Below, in pieces: positions 16,796 through 25,451 of a stretch of 56,565 bases of DNA. Numbering within the stretch: the stretch's first letter is position 1; every line of letters begins with the position of its first letter. The stretch covers positions 1-56,565 of the forward strand of contig NZ_JAQLFP010000016.1 in NCBI RefSeq assembly GCF_028207065.1, given 5' to 3'. Position numbers and translations under genes: made by a program. Under the pieces are notes generated by a model. It saw nothing but the letters and a program-made list of their open reading frames with translations. It did not search any database and was not told the DNA's origin. This DNA is from Collinsella aerofaciens. Lineage in GTDB: Bacteria > Actinomycetota > Coriobacteriia > Coriobacteriales > Coriobacteriaceae.

Positions 16796-19363
16796 TTATC
16801 TGCCCTTAGGCTTGCTGGCGTAGAACTTCTTCTTTTTGGGCTTGCCGGCGGGGGAGGGTTTGCCGGCAAAGTTGGACTTGCCGTTGCCGGCCTGCGCGTG
16901 CGCGGGTACTGCCGCACGGGGCTTGCGGGCCTCGGGGTTGCGCAGCTCCTCGGTTCGCTCGGCAATTTCCTCGGCGCTAAAGCCGACCTCGGCCATGGCG
17001 TCCTCGATGGGCAGGCGGCGCACGATATAGCAATGGTGCACCTTCTGGTTGCGTGCGAAGTCCTCGGGGATGGTCTGCGCCGTAATGTCCTCCAGCACCA
17101 CGCCCGCGCGTGCGAGCTTGCGTGTCTCGGGGCGGAAGCCTCGCAGGTTGCAGCTAAAGATGGCATGGCCGCCCTGTGCGAGCAGGCGCGATACGCCGGC
17201 CAACAGCTCAACATGGTCGCGCTGGACATCCCAGGTGCGGCGGCCCATCTTGGACGAGTTCGAGAACGTGGGCGGATCGACAAAAATCAGGTCCCAGCGG
17301 TTGCGCGTCTGGCGCTGGTCGCGAATCCAGGCGAGCACGTCGTCGCGCACAAAGTGGTGTTGCGATCCCACAAAGCCGTTCTGGCGCATGTTGCGCTCGG
17401 CCCAGTCCAGGTAGGTGTTGGAGAGGTCGACCGTCACGGTTTCCTCGACGCCGCCGTCGGCCGCATAGCAGGTAGCGGTGCCGGTGTAGGCGAACAGGTT
17501 GAGGAAGCGGCGCGCATGCTTGGCGTGCTCGCGCACCAGATCGCGCGTGACGCGGTGGTCCAAGAAGATACCCACGTCCAGGTAGTCGTCAAAGTTGACG
17601 GCAAAGGTAAGACCGCCTTCCTCGATGAGCGGCAGGCGGCGGCGCGCGATGTTGGCGCGCTCGCCCGAGCCGCCCTTGCCGGCGCCCTGCTTGCCGTACT
17701 GCGAGCCACCGCGCGAACGCATGCGGGCCTTGGCGTGCACATGCTCGGCCGGAACATCCAGGATGCGCGGCGCGATGGCCAAGATATCGAGCATGCGGGC
17801 CTGGGCCAGCGCCGGGTCGATGGTCTTGGGTGCGGCGTATTCGGCGATGACGAGCCAGCGGCCCGGCGTCTGCGGGCAGCCCTCGTATAGGTCGATGGCG
17901 GCGGAGTAGTCGGGCAGGTCGGCATCGTAGACGCGGTAGCAGCTCACGCCTTCGCGCTTTGCCCACTTGCGACGCAGGCGGGCGTTTTTGCGCAGGCGGT
18001 TGGCGAATTGCTCGGACTCGGGAATGAGCACGGGCAGCGGCTTGCCGTCACCCAGGTCGAGTGTGGCGGCAGGTTCGGGCATGGCGGAAGCGGCGGCTTC
18101 ATCGTTGACTTCGTTGGCATCCGCAATCTCGGCCTCGGCATCCGCACCGGTCGCAGCCTCAAACGCTGCGGCGGCGTGGTCGAGCGAGGGCCAGACTTCG
18201 ACGGTCGCCTCTTCGTTGTTGGGCATGACGGCGATCGAGCACTCGGGCTCGGTGTGGAGCGCGCGCGCCAGCAATCCGTCGTGGGTGAGCGCGGCGACCG
18301 GTGCCGAAGCGAGTTCGGGCGCGCGGCGCAGCTCGCCGACCAGCGTCATGGCGTCGTGCATGAGCGAAAGCGGTGTCTCGGTCGTATCCGCGACCACGGC
18401 GGCGCCGGCGACAGCGCCCGCGTGGTCCAGTACGGTGGCGGACTTGGCGGCGCAAAAATCGACAAAGCGCTTGTAGCCGGCACATTTAACCATGCGCTCA
18501 GCGGTCTTACGGGCGGCGGGGTCAACATCCACGGCCACGATGCGCGCCTGGCGCTCGCGCGCTGCCGCCTCGCGCTCGCGCGCCTCGGCAAGCAGCTGCT
18601 CCCACAGGGCGGCATCGTGCAGCTGCCAGCCCTCAAAGCCCCAGCGCTCGCGTGCGGCGCCCGGGGCGCGGTCGGTCAGAATGTTCACGGCCTCCAGCAG
18701 CAGACCGCCGCCGGCGCACGAGGCATCGATCAGCGTGGGAAGGGCTTCGTTCTCGTAATCGTCGGCCGTCAGCTCGCGCTCGCATAGTGCGGTCCAGCCG
18801 ACCTGCGCCAGCACCAGGGCGGCGTAGTCGGGGCGCAGCACGTGCGCGCCCTCGCCGGCGCGGGTCGCTGCGGGCGGTAGGCGTTTGAACAGCGGGTCGC
18901 CCGAAAGGTCCAGGCTGATGCTCGCGCGGCGCTGACGCAGCGAAAGCAGCAGGTGAACATCGGGATCGGCGGCGTCGACATCGGCGCGACGGCCCGTGGT
19001 CTCGGCCAGACGGTCGCACAGCGCGTCCTTGGCGCGCAGGGCCGAGAAGCGCGTGTTGCGCAACTGCTCGGTCACGCCGCGGGCGGTAATGGCGATGGTG
19101 GCGCCGGGGCGGACGATGCTCTCCCAGGCGATGTCGTAAACGCTATCGTACAGTTCATCGGCATCCTGCGCCTCAAAGCGCCCGAGCACCGCGAACACGC
19201 GGCTCGCCAGGCGCGACCACAGACAGGCGCGGTAGCCTTCTTCGAGCTCGCCCTCAAACGTAGCGCGGCCTTTCAGGCGGCGGACATGCGAAAGCCCGAG
19301 GCGTTTAAGCTCATCGGCGAGTGCGGACTCAAAGCCCTCGGGGCAGCTTGCGTAAAATTCCAT
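16796..19363 (-). CDS. rlmL: RlmKL-type 23S rRNA methyltransferase, RlmL half degenerate
   Basis: An 855-residue protein with the domain order of the bifunctional RlmKL enzymes that modify G2069 (N7) and G2445 (N2) of 23S rRNA (E. coli numbering). A THUMP-like region covers about residues 50-155. Residues 160-400 match the RlmL domain (ERWGFEGWQLHDAALW is diagnostic), but motif I reads DASCAGGG (213-220) instead of D-P-x-C-G-S-G-T. The catalytic N-P-P-Y is not found; the aligned position reads VVADTT (322-327). Residues 440-790 form an intact RlmK domain with LFAYTGTAT (623-631) and FVDPPTFS (694-701). A low-complexity Lys/Pro tail ends the protein (KPKKKKFYASKPKGR). Start ATG 19363 has GAGAGG upstream. 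The G2445 activity is therefore doubtful; the G2069 activity should be retained. Confidence 0.85.
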   Translation of the reverse strand: MEFYASCPEGFESALADELKRLGLSHVRRLKGRATFEGELEEGYRACLWSRLASRVFAVLGRFEAQDADELYDSVYDIAWESIVRPGATIAITARGVTEQLRNTRFSALRAKDALCDRLAETTGRRADVDAADPDVHLLLSLRQRRASISLDLSGDPLFKRLPPAATRAGEGAHVLRPDYAALVLAQVGWTALCERELTADDYENEALPTLIDASCAGGGLLLEAVNILTDRAPGAARERWGFEGWQLHDAALWEQLLAEAREREAAARERQARIVAVDVDPAARKTAERMVKCAGYKRFVDFCAAKSATVLDHAGAVAGAAVVADTTETPLSLMHDAMTLVGELRRAPELASAPVAALTHDGLLARALHTEPECSIAVMPNNEEATVEVWPSLDHAAAAFEAATGADAEAEIADANEVNDEAAASAMPEPAATLDLGDGKPLPVLIPESEQFANRLRKNARLRRKWAKREGVSCYRVYDADLPDYSAAIDLYEGCPQTPGRWLVIAEYAAPKTIDPALAQARMLDILAIAPRILDVPAEHVHAKARMRSRGGSQYGKQGAGKGGSGERANIARRRLPLIEEGGLTFAVNFDDYLDVGIFLDHRVTRDLVREHAKHARRFLNLFAYTGTATCYAADGGVEETVTVDLSNTYLDWAERNMRQNGFVGSQHHFVRDDVLAWIRDQRQTRNRWDLIFVDPPTFSNSSKMGRRTWDVQRDHVELLAGVSRLLAQGGHAIFSCNLRGFRPETRKLARAGVVLEDITAQTIPEDFARNQKVHHCYIVRRLPIEDAMAEVGFSAEEIAERTEELRNPEARKPRAAVPAHAQAGNGKSNFAGKPSPAGKPKKKKFYASKPKGR

Positions 19364-19438
19364 GGGTGACCTCTCTGGTTGCGTCGCTCCATTATATGAT
19401 GGATGCTTCGTTTGCCCTTATCCTCGAAAGGAACCCAT

Positions 19439-20266
19439 ATGATTGATGCGTGCCCCGATCCCGCCGTACTCTTTTTTGACGTGGACGGCACGCTGACGTC
19501 GTTCGATCCCGACGATATGACCGATAAGGACTTTTCGGCGGTTCGTCCCTCGCAGACGGTGATCGAGGCGTTTCATCGTCTGCGCGACGCAGGGCACAAG
19601 GCGTTTATCTGCACGGGTCGTCCCCTGTGGCTCATCGCCGATAGCTTGCGTGCGCTCGACCCCGCGGGCGTCGTTGCCATGGCGGGCGCCACGCTCGAGG
19701 TCGAGGGCCGCGTGGTGCATGAGGATTGCTTTGACGAGGACATTGTTGAGGAGCTCGCGCGTCGCATTACTGTGGCGGGCGGCGAGGCGTTGTTCGAGAC
19801 GAACGGTGCCACCTATTCACTTGAGCCAGTTGGTGTCGAACAGTCATTTCTGCTAGGCGCCGGCGTGGTGCATGGCGTTGATCAGATGCGTGTCGATGGC
19901 CGCTTGCGCGTGGGCAAGGTGTGCATTAACGCGTGCAACCTGGCTCGCGTAGCCAACGACGACGGCTTTATCGATCGCGAGTTTGAGCTGTGCAACACCG
20001 GTGGTCAGAATCGCGAACTGAGCCCCAAGGGCATCGACAAGGGCGTGGGCGTGGCGCGAGCGCTGGCATATCTGGGCCGCGAGGGAAATGCGCGCACCTT
20101 TGGCTTTGGCGATTCGGGCAACGACCTGGGCATGCTCGCTGCCGTCGAGACGGCTGTCGCCATGGGCAACGCCATGCCCGAGGTCAAGACGGTCGCCGAC
20201 TACGTGACCGACGACGTCGCGAACGACGGCACCGTCACCGCGATGCAACATTTCGGCCTCATCTAA
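19439..20266 (+). CDS. Cof-type HAD family phosphatase
   Basis: A 275-residue HAD hydrolase. Motif I is FFDVDGTLT (nucleophile and acid Asp), motif II lies near FICTGRP, the conserved Lys is in ELSPKGIDKG, and motif IV is FGFGDSGNDLGML. The large cap between motifs II and III is the type C2 (Cof) cap, typical of sugar-phosphate and nucleotide phosphatases such as YidA or Cof. Start ATG 19439 is preferred over an in-frame ATG 36 bp upstream because AAAGGA lies 8 nt before it. It is divergent from rlmKL, with about 75 bp between starts. Substrate is unknown. Confidence 0.87.
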   Translation: MIDACPDPAVLFFDVDGTLTSFDPDDMTDKDFSAVRPSQTVIEAFHRLRDAGHKAFICTGRPLWLIADSLRALDPAGVVAMAGATLEVEGRVVHEDCFDEDIVEELARRITVAGGEALFETNGATYSLEPVGVEQSFLLGAGVVHGVDQMRVDGRLRVGKVCINACNLARVANDDGFIDREFELCNTGGQNRELSPKGIDKGVGVARALAYLGREGNARTFGFGDSGNDLGMLAAVETAVAMGNAMPEVKTVADYVTDDVANDGTVTAMQHFGLI

Positions 20267-20459
20267 TGAATCTCGCCTTCTGACGTTTGCTCAAACTGCG
20301 ACTCTTTGCTTTTGCATGCTCAATCGATTTATCAATCCAAACACTGAAGCGATTATACCGTTCGCCGAGAAGATAAAAAACCGCAGTTCACGCCTTGATA
20401 AACGTAGGTAAAGTGTTTAGCAGTTTAACGCCCGTGTGCAAGCGAAAGGAATCAGGCAG

Positions 20460-21164
20460 ATGGCAATCAAGGTGTTCGCTGACGGTGCAAACCTCGAGGG
20501 CATGCTCGACATGTACGAGAACGGCAACGTTCAGGGTTTCACGACCAACCCGTCCCTTATGAAAAAGGGCGGCGTGACGGATTACCGCGCCTTTGCCAAG
20601 GAGGTCCTGGCCCATATCACCGATGTGTCTGTGTCGTTTGAGGTCTTTGCCGACGACGTCGAGACCATGGAGATCGAGGCCCGCGAGATCGCTACCTGGG
20701 CCGAGAACGTCTATGTCAAGATTCCGTGCGTGACCACCAAGGGCGAGTCCACCGCCGAGCTGGTGCGCGAGCTTTCCGCCGACGGCATTAAGGTCAACGT
20801 CACCACCATCTTCACGCCCGCGCAGGTCGACGAGATGGTCGAGGCCGTTGACGCCGAGACGCCGTCCATCATCTCGCTCTTTGCCGGCCGTATCGCCGAC
20901 ACCGGCGTCGATCCCATTCCGTTTATGACGGAGTCGGTCAAGAAGGCCGCCGCCAAGCCAAACTGCGAGGTCCTGTGGGCGTCCACGCGCGAGCTCATCA
21001 ACATTTACCAGGCCGAGGCCTGCGGTTGCCAGATCATCACGGTGCCCAACAGTATCCTGGCCAAGCGCAAGAACATCGGACGTGACCCGTACGAGGTCTC
21101 GCTCGATACCGTGCGCGGATTTGCCAAGGATATCGCCGCTCTGGGCTTCCATATCCTGCCGTAA
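20460..21164 (+). CDS. Transaldolase family protein (short, FSA/TalC type)
   Basis: A 234-residue TIM-barrel aldolase. MAIKVFADGANLEGMLDMYE and QGFTTNPSLMKKGGV match the transaldolase N-terminal blocks. VYVKIPCV holds the Schiff-base Lys, and VNVTTIFTPAQ and ISLFAGRIADTG are the other conserved strands. Its length is that of the short TalC/fructose-6-phosphate aldolase subgroup rather than full-size transaldolase (about 320), so either transaldolase or F6P-aldolase activity is possible. Start ATG 20460 has AAAGGA upstream; a longer frame beginning at 20436 is less likely. A giant hairpin at 21182-21365 begins 17 bp after the stop and contains a strong terminator. The region 20267-20459 shows nothing clear. 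Confidence 0.88.
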   Translation: MAIKVFADGANLEGMLDMYENGNVQGFTTNPSLMKKGGVTDYRAFAKEVLAHITDVSVSFEVFADDVETMEIEAREIATWAENVYVKIPCVTTKGESTAELVRELSADGIKVNVTTIFTPAQVDEMVEAVDAETPSIISLFAGRIADTGVDPIPFMTESVKKAAAKPNCEVLWASTRELINIYQAEACGCQIITVPNSILAKRKNIGRDPYEVSLDTVRGFAKDIAALGFHILP

Positions 21165-21181
21165 GCAAGGGTACCCCCTGC

Positions 21182-21365
21182 GGCGACGTGCAAAATCGCG
21201 AATATTCAGCACGGTAAAGGCTTTTACCAGCTGGTTGAAGCACGGAACGGCCCCCGTTTTGGCTCTAATTGACGCTAAAACGGGGGCCGTTTTTGCTTTT
21301 ATGGCTCTCTGAGGCACCGCGGGGCTATCGAGAGATGCTGAATATTCGCGATTTTGCACGTCGCC
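21182..21365. repeat. Giant nested hairpin with perfect 30-bp inverted repeat
   Basis: 21182-21211 is the exact reverse complement of 21336-21365. Pairing can continue outward with mismatches (CCCCCT before, AGAGGGGG after). Inside is a terminator-like stem, AACGGCCCCCGTTTT pairing with AAAACGGGGGCCGTT plus a T run. No coding potential. It has the same plan as 8503-8632 but unrelated arms. The rest of the gap 21165-21569 is unremarkable. Confidence 0.85.
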
Positions 21366-21569
21366 AAGAGGGGGAAGTCGGGCCCTACTCTGACCACTCG
21401 GACGTACTCTTACCCGAACCCGCTGCTTCATGGGACGGCATGTCATGCGTCTGAGCTGCGGTTTTCATGCAGCGGGTAGTCGGATTGCTGCTGAGTTGCT
21501 CGAACCTACTCGAACCTACTCTGTTCGAGCGGGGCCCAAATGGTAAGGGGCTATTAGGGGGCTGAAGAG

Positions 21570-22703
21570 CTATAGGGAGCTCGAAGAGATGACATCGGCT
21601 CCCGAGCGCATGACTTCCCCCAGCATCCTGATTCCTCGGTCAAGCTCGATCTGCTTTTCGAAATAGTCGGCGTGCCCAAGGAAGCGCTCGCGCAGGGTGC
21701 GCAGGCCTGCCGCCTTTTCCGACCTCGCGTCCGCATCGCTGACAATTCTATCGAAGCAGAGCACGAGTGCGGTGAAGTCGTGGATGACGGGGAAGCGCTT
21801 CGTAAGGGCGACGAGCTCCTGGTCGATTCCGAGCTCCTCCCGCGCGGCCGTCGCGATGGAGCCGACGGGCTTCTGTAGACGCTGCCCGATCGTGTTCAGA
21901 ACGTTGCCGTTATGAGCGGCCGCGTTGCGCAGGGCCTTCACGGGGAACAGGAGCTGCTTGACGGATTCGGCCTCCTGGCTGCGTTCCCTCCTGAGGTCGT
22001 AGAAGTAGAACTTGTAAAGCGCGATGATTCCCCCGAAGGAGACGAGTTCCAGGTAGTTCCAGACGTACATGTCCTCGCGTCTGCCGTACTTATTCGCGAG
22101 GTCCCGGGTGTAGTTCGAGTCTCCGAGGTACGAGACGCTGCACTCGAGGTGCTCCGGGTCTATCCCCAAAGTCTGATCCTCGGCGATGTGGAGCATCTCG
22201 AGGAAGAGCATCACCCGATCGCTGCCGCCCACCCCATCTAGCCGGTCGGCGATGGCCTTCATCCTCTCGACGGTGGCTTCTGACCCGCTTGGATCGAACC
22301 GCTCCTCCAGCATCCTCTCCTTACGCAGCCTTTCGTGGGCGAAAAGGAGGTCGAGGACCTCCTTCCCGTCGGCGCCGTCGTCCATCATCGTCCGGTTTAG
22401 ATGGACCTTCATGTAGTGCTCGATGTCAAGCGTCATCGAGAGGATGTGCTCGCGGAGGTGGTGGTCGAGTCTGGTGAGCTCGGTGAGGTAGGCGAAGTCT
22501 AGGTTGACGTAGCGTCCGTAGCCCTCCGACGCGGGGCTACGATACGTTGAGAAGCACTTCGCAAACGCCTTGACCTTGAAGAAGAAGTTCTTGTCGCGGA
22601 GGAACGCGACTGCATCCTTGGGGCTCATTATGTCGAAGCGGACGCCCCGCTCTGCGAGGTGGGCGACCTGTTGTTCTGCCGGGATGAGCGGGCGCTCCTT
22701 CAT
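21570..22703 (-). CDS. Abi_2 (AbiD/AbiF) family abortive-infection HEPN protein
   Basis: A 377-residue protein of the Abi_2 family, associated with phage defence by abortive infection. The opening (IPAEQQVAHLAERGVRF, then DAVAFLRDKNFFFKVKAF) is the family's N-terminal block, followed by YVNLDFAYLTELTRLDHHLR and DIEHYMKVHLNRT. LRNAAAHNG supplies an R-x4-H motif (Arg259, His264), the catalytic signature of HEPN ribonucleases. Start ATG 22703 is preceded by TTGGAGGAACGATC. Directly upstream lies a short promoter-driven structured segment (22720-22816), a layout reported for some AbiF-type toxins with an associated small RNA. It is unrelated in function to the housekeeping genes on either side, so probably acquired. 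Predicted RNA target and trigger are unknown. Confidence 0.85.
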   Translation of the reverse strand: MKERPLIPAEQQVAHLAERGVRFDIMSPKDAVAFLRDKNFFFKVKAFAKCFSTYRSPASEGYGRYVNLDFAYLTELTRLDHHLREHILSMTLDIEHYMKVHLNRTMMDDGADGKEVLDLLFAHERLRKERMLEERFDPSGSEATVERMKAIADRLDGVGGSDRVMLFLEMLHIAEDQTLGIDPEHLECSVSYLGDSNYTRDLANKYGRREDMYVWNYLELVSFGGIIALYKFYFYDLRRERSQEAESVKQLLFPVKALRNAAAHNGNVLNTIGQRLQKPVGSIATAAREELGIDQELVALTKRFPVIHDFTALVLCFDRIVSDADARSEKAAGLRTLRERFLGHADYFEKQIELDRGIRMLGEVMRSGADVISSSSL

Positions 22704-22719
22704 GATCGTTCCTCCAAAA

Positions 22720-22794
22720 CGAAAAATGCGGCTGTAGGTACAGGTACCCGCAGCCGCTAAAAGCCCGAAGGCTTTTCACACTGCGGACAGTATA
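22720..22794 (-). ncRNA. Candidate small structured RNA upstream of the Abi gene
   Basis: On the minus strand, after a -10 at 22789-22794, the sequence folds into: (i) AAAAGCC-TTCG-GGCTTTT (22759-22765 with 22770-22776), a stem closed by a canonical C(UUCG)G tetraloop; (ii) flanking CCGCAG/CTGCGG (22781-22786 with 22748-22753); and (iii) GCGGCTG/CAGCCGC enclosing GGTAC/GTACC (22728-22734 with 22751-22757), followed by ATTTTT. Stems ii and iii overlap, so either two alternative folds or an attenuator exists. The unit of about 70 nt has its own promoter and terminator directly before the Abi start. It could instead be a plain attenuating leader. Confidence 0.5.
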
Positions 22795-22816
22795 CCCCAC
22801 TTTGCCGAAGGGGCAA
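22789..22816 (-). promoter_or_regulatory. Promoter of the Abi leader RNA
   Basis: Minus strand: TTGCCC (22811-22816), 16-bp spacer, TATACT (22789-22794). Hairpins GCAAAGAG/CTCTTTGC (22813-22820 with 22838-22845) and TTTGCC/GGCAAA (22801-22806 with 22812-22817) overlap the -35 and may also serve to end tex transcription. Confidence 0.6.
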
Positions 22817-22883
22817 AGAGCGCGGGGAACGCCCGCCCTCTTTGCGACACTTGCCGCGAAGAGGGGATATCCGCTTTGGCGGT

Positions 22884-25031
22884 TTACTTTCCTTGCACCA
22901 TGGTGAGGGAGATCTTCTTGCGGTCGCGATCGACCTTCTCGACCCACACCTTGACCGTGTCGCCGACGCGCACCACGTCGCTCGGGTGCTTGACGAAGCG
23001 GTTGGCCAGCTTGGAGATATGTACGAGGCCGTCCTGGTGCACGCCTACGTCGACGAAGGCGCCAAAATCGACAACGTTGCGCACCGTGCCCTTGAGCTCC
23101 ATGCCGGGTTCCAGGTCGTCGATGGAAAGCGCCGAGCGGCTAAAGACCACCTCGGGCGCATCGTCGCGCGGATCGCGGCCGGGTTTCTTGAGCTCGTTGA
23201 CGATGTCGATGAGCGTGAGGGTGCCGCAGTCCAGGTCGCTTGCCAGCGCCGAGATGCTGCCCAGGCGGCGCTCGATATCGGGCACGCCGCCTCGGCTGAG
23301 CTCACTGGCCGCCACGCCGGCGCGTTCCAAGACGGACGTGGCCACCTCGTAGCTCTCGGGGTGGACGCTTGTCGCGTCGAGCGGGTTCTTGCCGCCGCTG
23401 ATGCGCAGGAAGCCCGCGGCGTTGAGGTATGCCTTGGGTCCCAGCTTGGGGACCTTCTTGAGCTGGCGGCGATCGGTAAAGGCGCCGTTTTCCTCGCGGT
23501 ATGCCACGATGTTCTTGGCCACGCTCGGCGTAATGCCCGACACGTAGCCCAGCAGGCTTGCGCTCGCGGTGTTGACGTCGACGCCCACACGGTTGACGAC
23601 GTCTTCCACCACGTGGCCCAAGGTGCGCGAAAGCTCGGCCTGGTCAAGGTCGTGCTGGTACTGGCCAACGCCGATGGACTGGGGCGGAATCTTGACGAGC
23701 TCTGCCAGCGGGTCCTGCAGGCGGCGGCCCAGGCTCATGGCGCCGCGCACGGTGACATCCAGATCGGGATACTCCTGGCTCGCGAGCTCGGAGGCGGAGT
23801 ACACCGACGCGCCCGCCTCGTTGACGATGGTGTAGCGAAGGCTGGGCGCCTGCTCGGCAATAAACTCCGAGACGACTTCCTCGGTCTCGCGGCTGGCGGT
23901 GCCGTTGCCGATGACGATGGTGTTGACGCCGTTCTTCTTGACGAGGCGGGCGAGCTCACGCTTGGTGCCGGCGACGTCGTGGCGCGGCTTGGTGGGGTAG
24001 ACCACGCCGTGGTCGAGTAACTTGCCGGTCTCGTCCATGACGGCGACCTTGCAGCCGGTACGGTAGCCCGGATCGAGCGCGAGCACGCGGGCGCCGCGCA
24101 CGGGGCGTGCCGAGAGCAGGCCTTCGAGATTCTTGGCAAAGACGTTGATGGCCTCGGTCTGGGCGCGAACGGTGAGTTTGGCGCGGGCCTCGCGCTCCAG
24201 CGAGGGGGCCATGAGGCGCTTGTAACCGTCAGCGATGGCGGCATCGAAGATGGGAGCAAACACGCCCTGGCGGCGGGGCCAGCGGCTGCCGAGGCGTGCC
24301 GTGGCGGCTGCGCCGTCGACGTCCACGCGCACGCGGAGCTTGCCCTCGCGCTCGCCGCGGTCGATAGCCAGCACGCGGTGGTTGGGTATACGGCGCAGTG
24401 GCTCGTCATAGCTGTAGTACGGCTCGTAGGGAGTCTTCTCGGCGGGGTCGGTGGCCTCGACGACGATGTCGGCGGTGTTTTGCGTAAAGGCGCGCAGGTC
24501 GGCGACGTTCTCCGGGTCCTCGGCTACCGTCTCGGCCACGATGTCGGCGGCGCCGGCGAGCGCCTTCTCGGGCGTGTCGAAGCCGGCCTCCTCGTTGACG
24601 TAGTCCGCGGCGGCGTCGAGCGCGCTGCCCTTGGCCGAAGCCTGCATGATGATCATGTTGGCGAGCGGCTCCAGGCCGGCCTCGCGTGCCTTCTGCGCGC
24701 GGGTCATGCGCTTTTTGCGGTAGGGCTTGTAGAGGTCCTCGACACGCTGGAGCTGTGTGGCCTCGCGAATCTGTTGCTCGAGTTCGGGCGTGAGTTTGCC
24801 CTGGGCATCGATGAGCAGGATGACGTCCTCTTTACGCTGCTCAAGATTGCGCAGGTAGGACAGGCGCTCGTCGAGTGCGCGCAGGGCGACGTCGTCCATG
24901 CCGCCCGTGGCTTCCTTGCGGTAGCGCGAGATAAAGGGAATGGTGTTTCCCTCGTCGATGAGCTTGACGGCCGCCTCGACGTTGGCGGCCTTAAGGTTGA
25001 GCTCGCGGGCGAGCTGGGCGATAAGATCCAT
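22884..25031 (-). CDS. tex: Tex, S1-domain transcriptional accessory protein
   Basis: A 715-residue nucleic-acid-binding protein of the Tex family. It starts MDLIAQLARELNLKAANVEA, with the Tex N-terminal helical part through PFISRYRKEATGGMDD and YKPYRKKRMTRAQKAREAGLEPLA. A YqgF/RNase-H-like domain covers about 320-450 (VLALDPGYRTGCKVAVMD, VIGNGTASRETE). Helix-hairpin-helix segments around 480-560 include VDVNTASASLLGYVSGIT. A C-terminal S1 domain runs GMELKGTVRNVVDFGAFVDVGVHQDGLVHISKL. Start ATG 25031 is chosen because the homologous N-terminus begins there; the frame stays open another 32 codons upstream without a plausible start. Tex influences transcription and RNA stability and is widely conserved. 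Length is slightly below the usual 720-780. Confidence 0.95.
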   Translation of the reverse strand: MDLIAQLARELNLKAANVEAAVKLIDEGNTIPFISRYRKEATGGMDDVALRALDERLSYLRNLEQRKEDVILLIDAQGKLTPELEQQIREATQLQRVEDLYKPYRKKRMTRAQKAREAGLEPLANMIIMQASAKGSALDAAADYVNEEAGFDTPEKALAGAADIVAETVAEDPENVADLRAFTQNTADIVVEATDPAEKTPYEPYYSYDEPLRRIPNHRVLAIDRGEREGKLRVRVDVDGAAATARLGSRWPRRQGVFAPIFDAAIADGYKRLMAPSLEREARAKLTVRAQTEAINVFAKNLEGLLSARPVRGARVLALDPGYRTGCKVAVMDETGKLLDHGVVYPTKPRHDVAGTKRELARLVKKNGVNTIVIGNGTASRETEEVVSEFIAEQAPSLRYTIVNEAGASVYSASELASQEYPDLDVTVRGAMSLGRRLQDPLAELVKIPPQSIGVGQYQHDLDQAELSRTLGHVVEDVVNRVGVDVNTASASLLGYVSGITPSVAKNIVAYREENGAFTDRRQLKKVPKLGPKAYLNAAGFLRISGGKNPLDATSVHPESYEVATSVLERAGVAASELSRGGVPDIERRLGSISALASDLDCGTLTLIDIVNELKKPGRDPRDDAPEVVFSRSALSIDDLEPGMELKGTVRNVVDFGAFVDVGVHQDGLVHISKLANRFVKHPSDVVRVGDTVKVWVEKVDRDRKKISLTMVQGK

Positions 25032-25134
25032 GGGACTCCTTGCGTTTAAGGTGCGTTTGCAGCACAGAGCTACCAAGGATACCACCTGCCACTTCGCCCA
25101 AAAAAGACTGTTTTGGCGCGGAACCACGAAAGCG

Positions 25135-25270
25135 GCCTATCTACTACGTTTGAACCGTGTGGGTCGACCATCCCCCGGTTTTCCGAAAATGCGCAAGCCG
25201 TTTACCTGCGGTTTTTATTTCGCGAAATTCTGTATGGTTGAGGGTGATTGGTTAAACGTAGTAGATAGGC
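25135..25270. mobile_element. MITE-like element, copy 1
   Basis: A 136-bp element with perfect 17-bp terminal inverted repeats: GCCTATCTACTACGTTT (25135-25151) and its reverse complement (25254-25270). The interior, including ACCTGCGGTTTT, AAATTC and the end GGTTAAACGTAGTA, is shared with the copy at 43182-43333. It has no open frame of note and would be non-autonomous. It lies in the 420-bp gap between tex and the oxidoreductase gene. Confidence 0.7.
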
Positions 25271-25348
25271 ACATTTCGTGGCGAACGAATCAAGCTAAGG
25301 TGCAAAAAGTCCCCCGTCCCAGAAAAATCATTGGCAACGTAGCAAAAT

Positions 25349-25378
25349 GCCCCGCGGGCAGGAAGCTGCTCGCGGGGC
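25349..25378 (-). terminator. Terminator of the Gfo/Idh/MocA gene
   Basis: GCCCCGCG/CGCGGGGC (25349-25356 with 25371-25378), followed on the minus strand by ATTTTG. It lies about 70 bp beyond the oxidoreductase stop codon. Confidence 0.7.
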
Positions 25379-25451
25379 AAAGAAGAGGGGCTTATTTGTG
25401 GCGGACCGAGGGGCCCGGCATGGGGTTTCTGCCGCGGCCTGTCCTAAGGTG

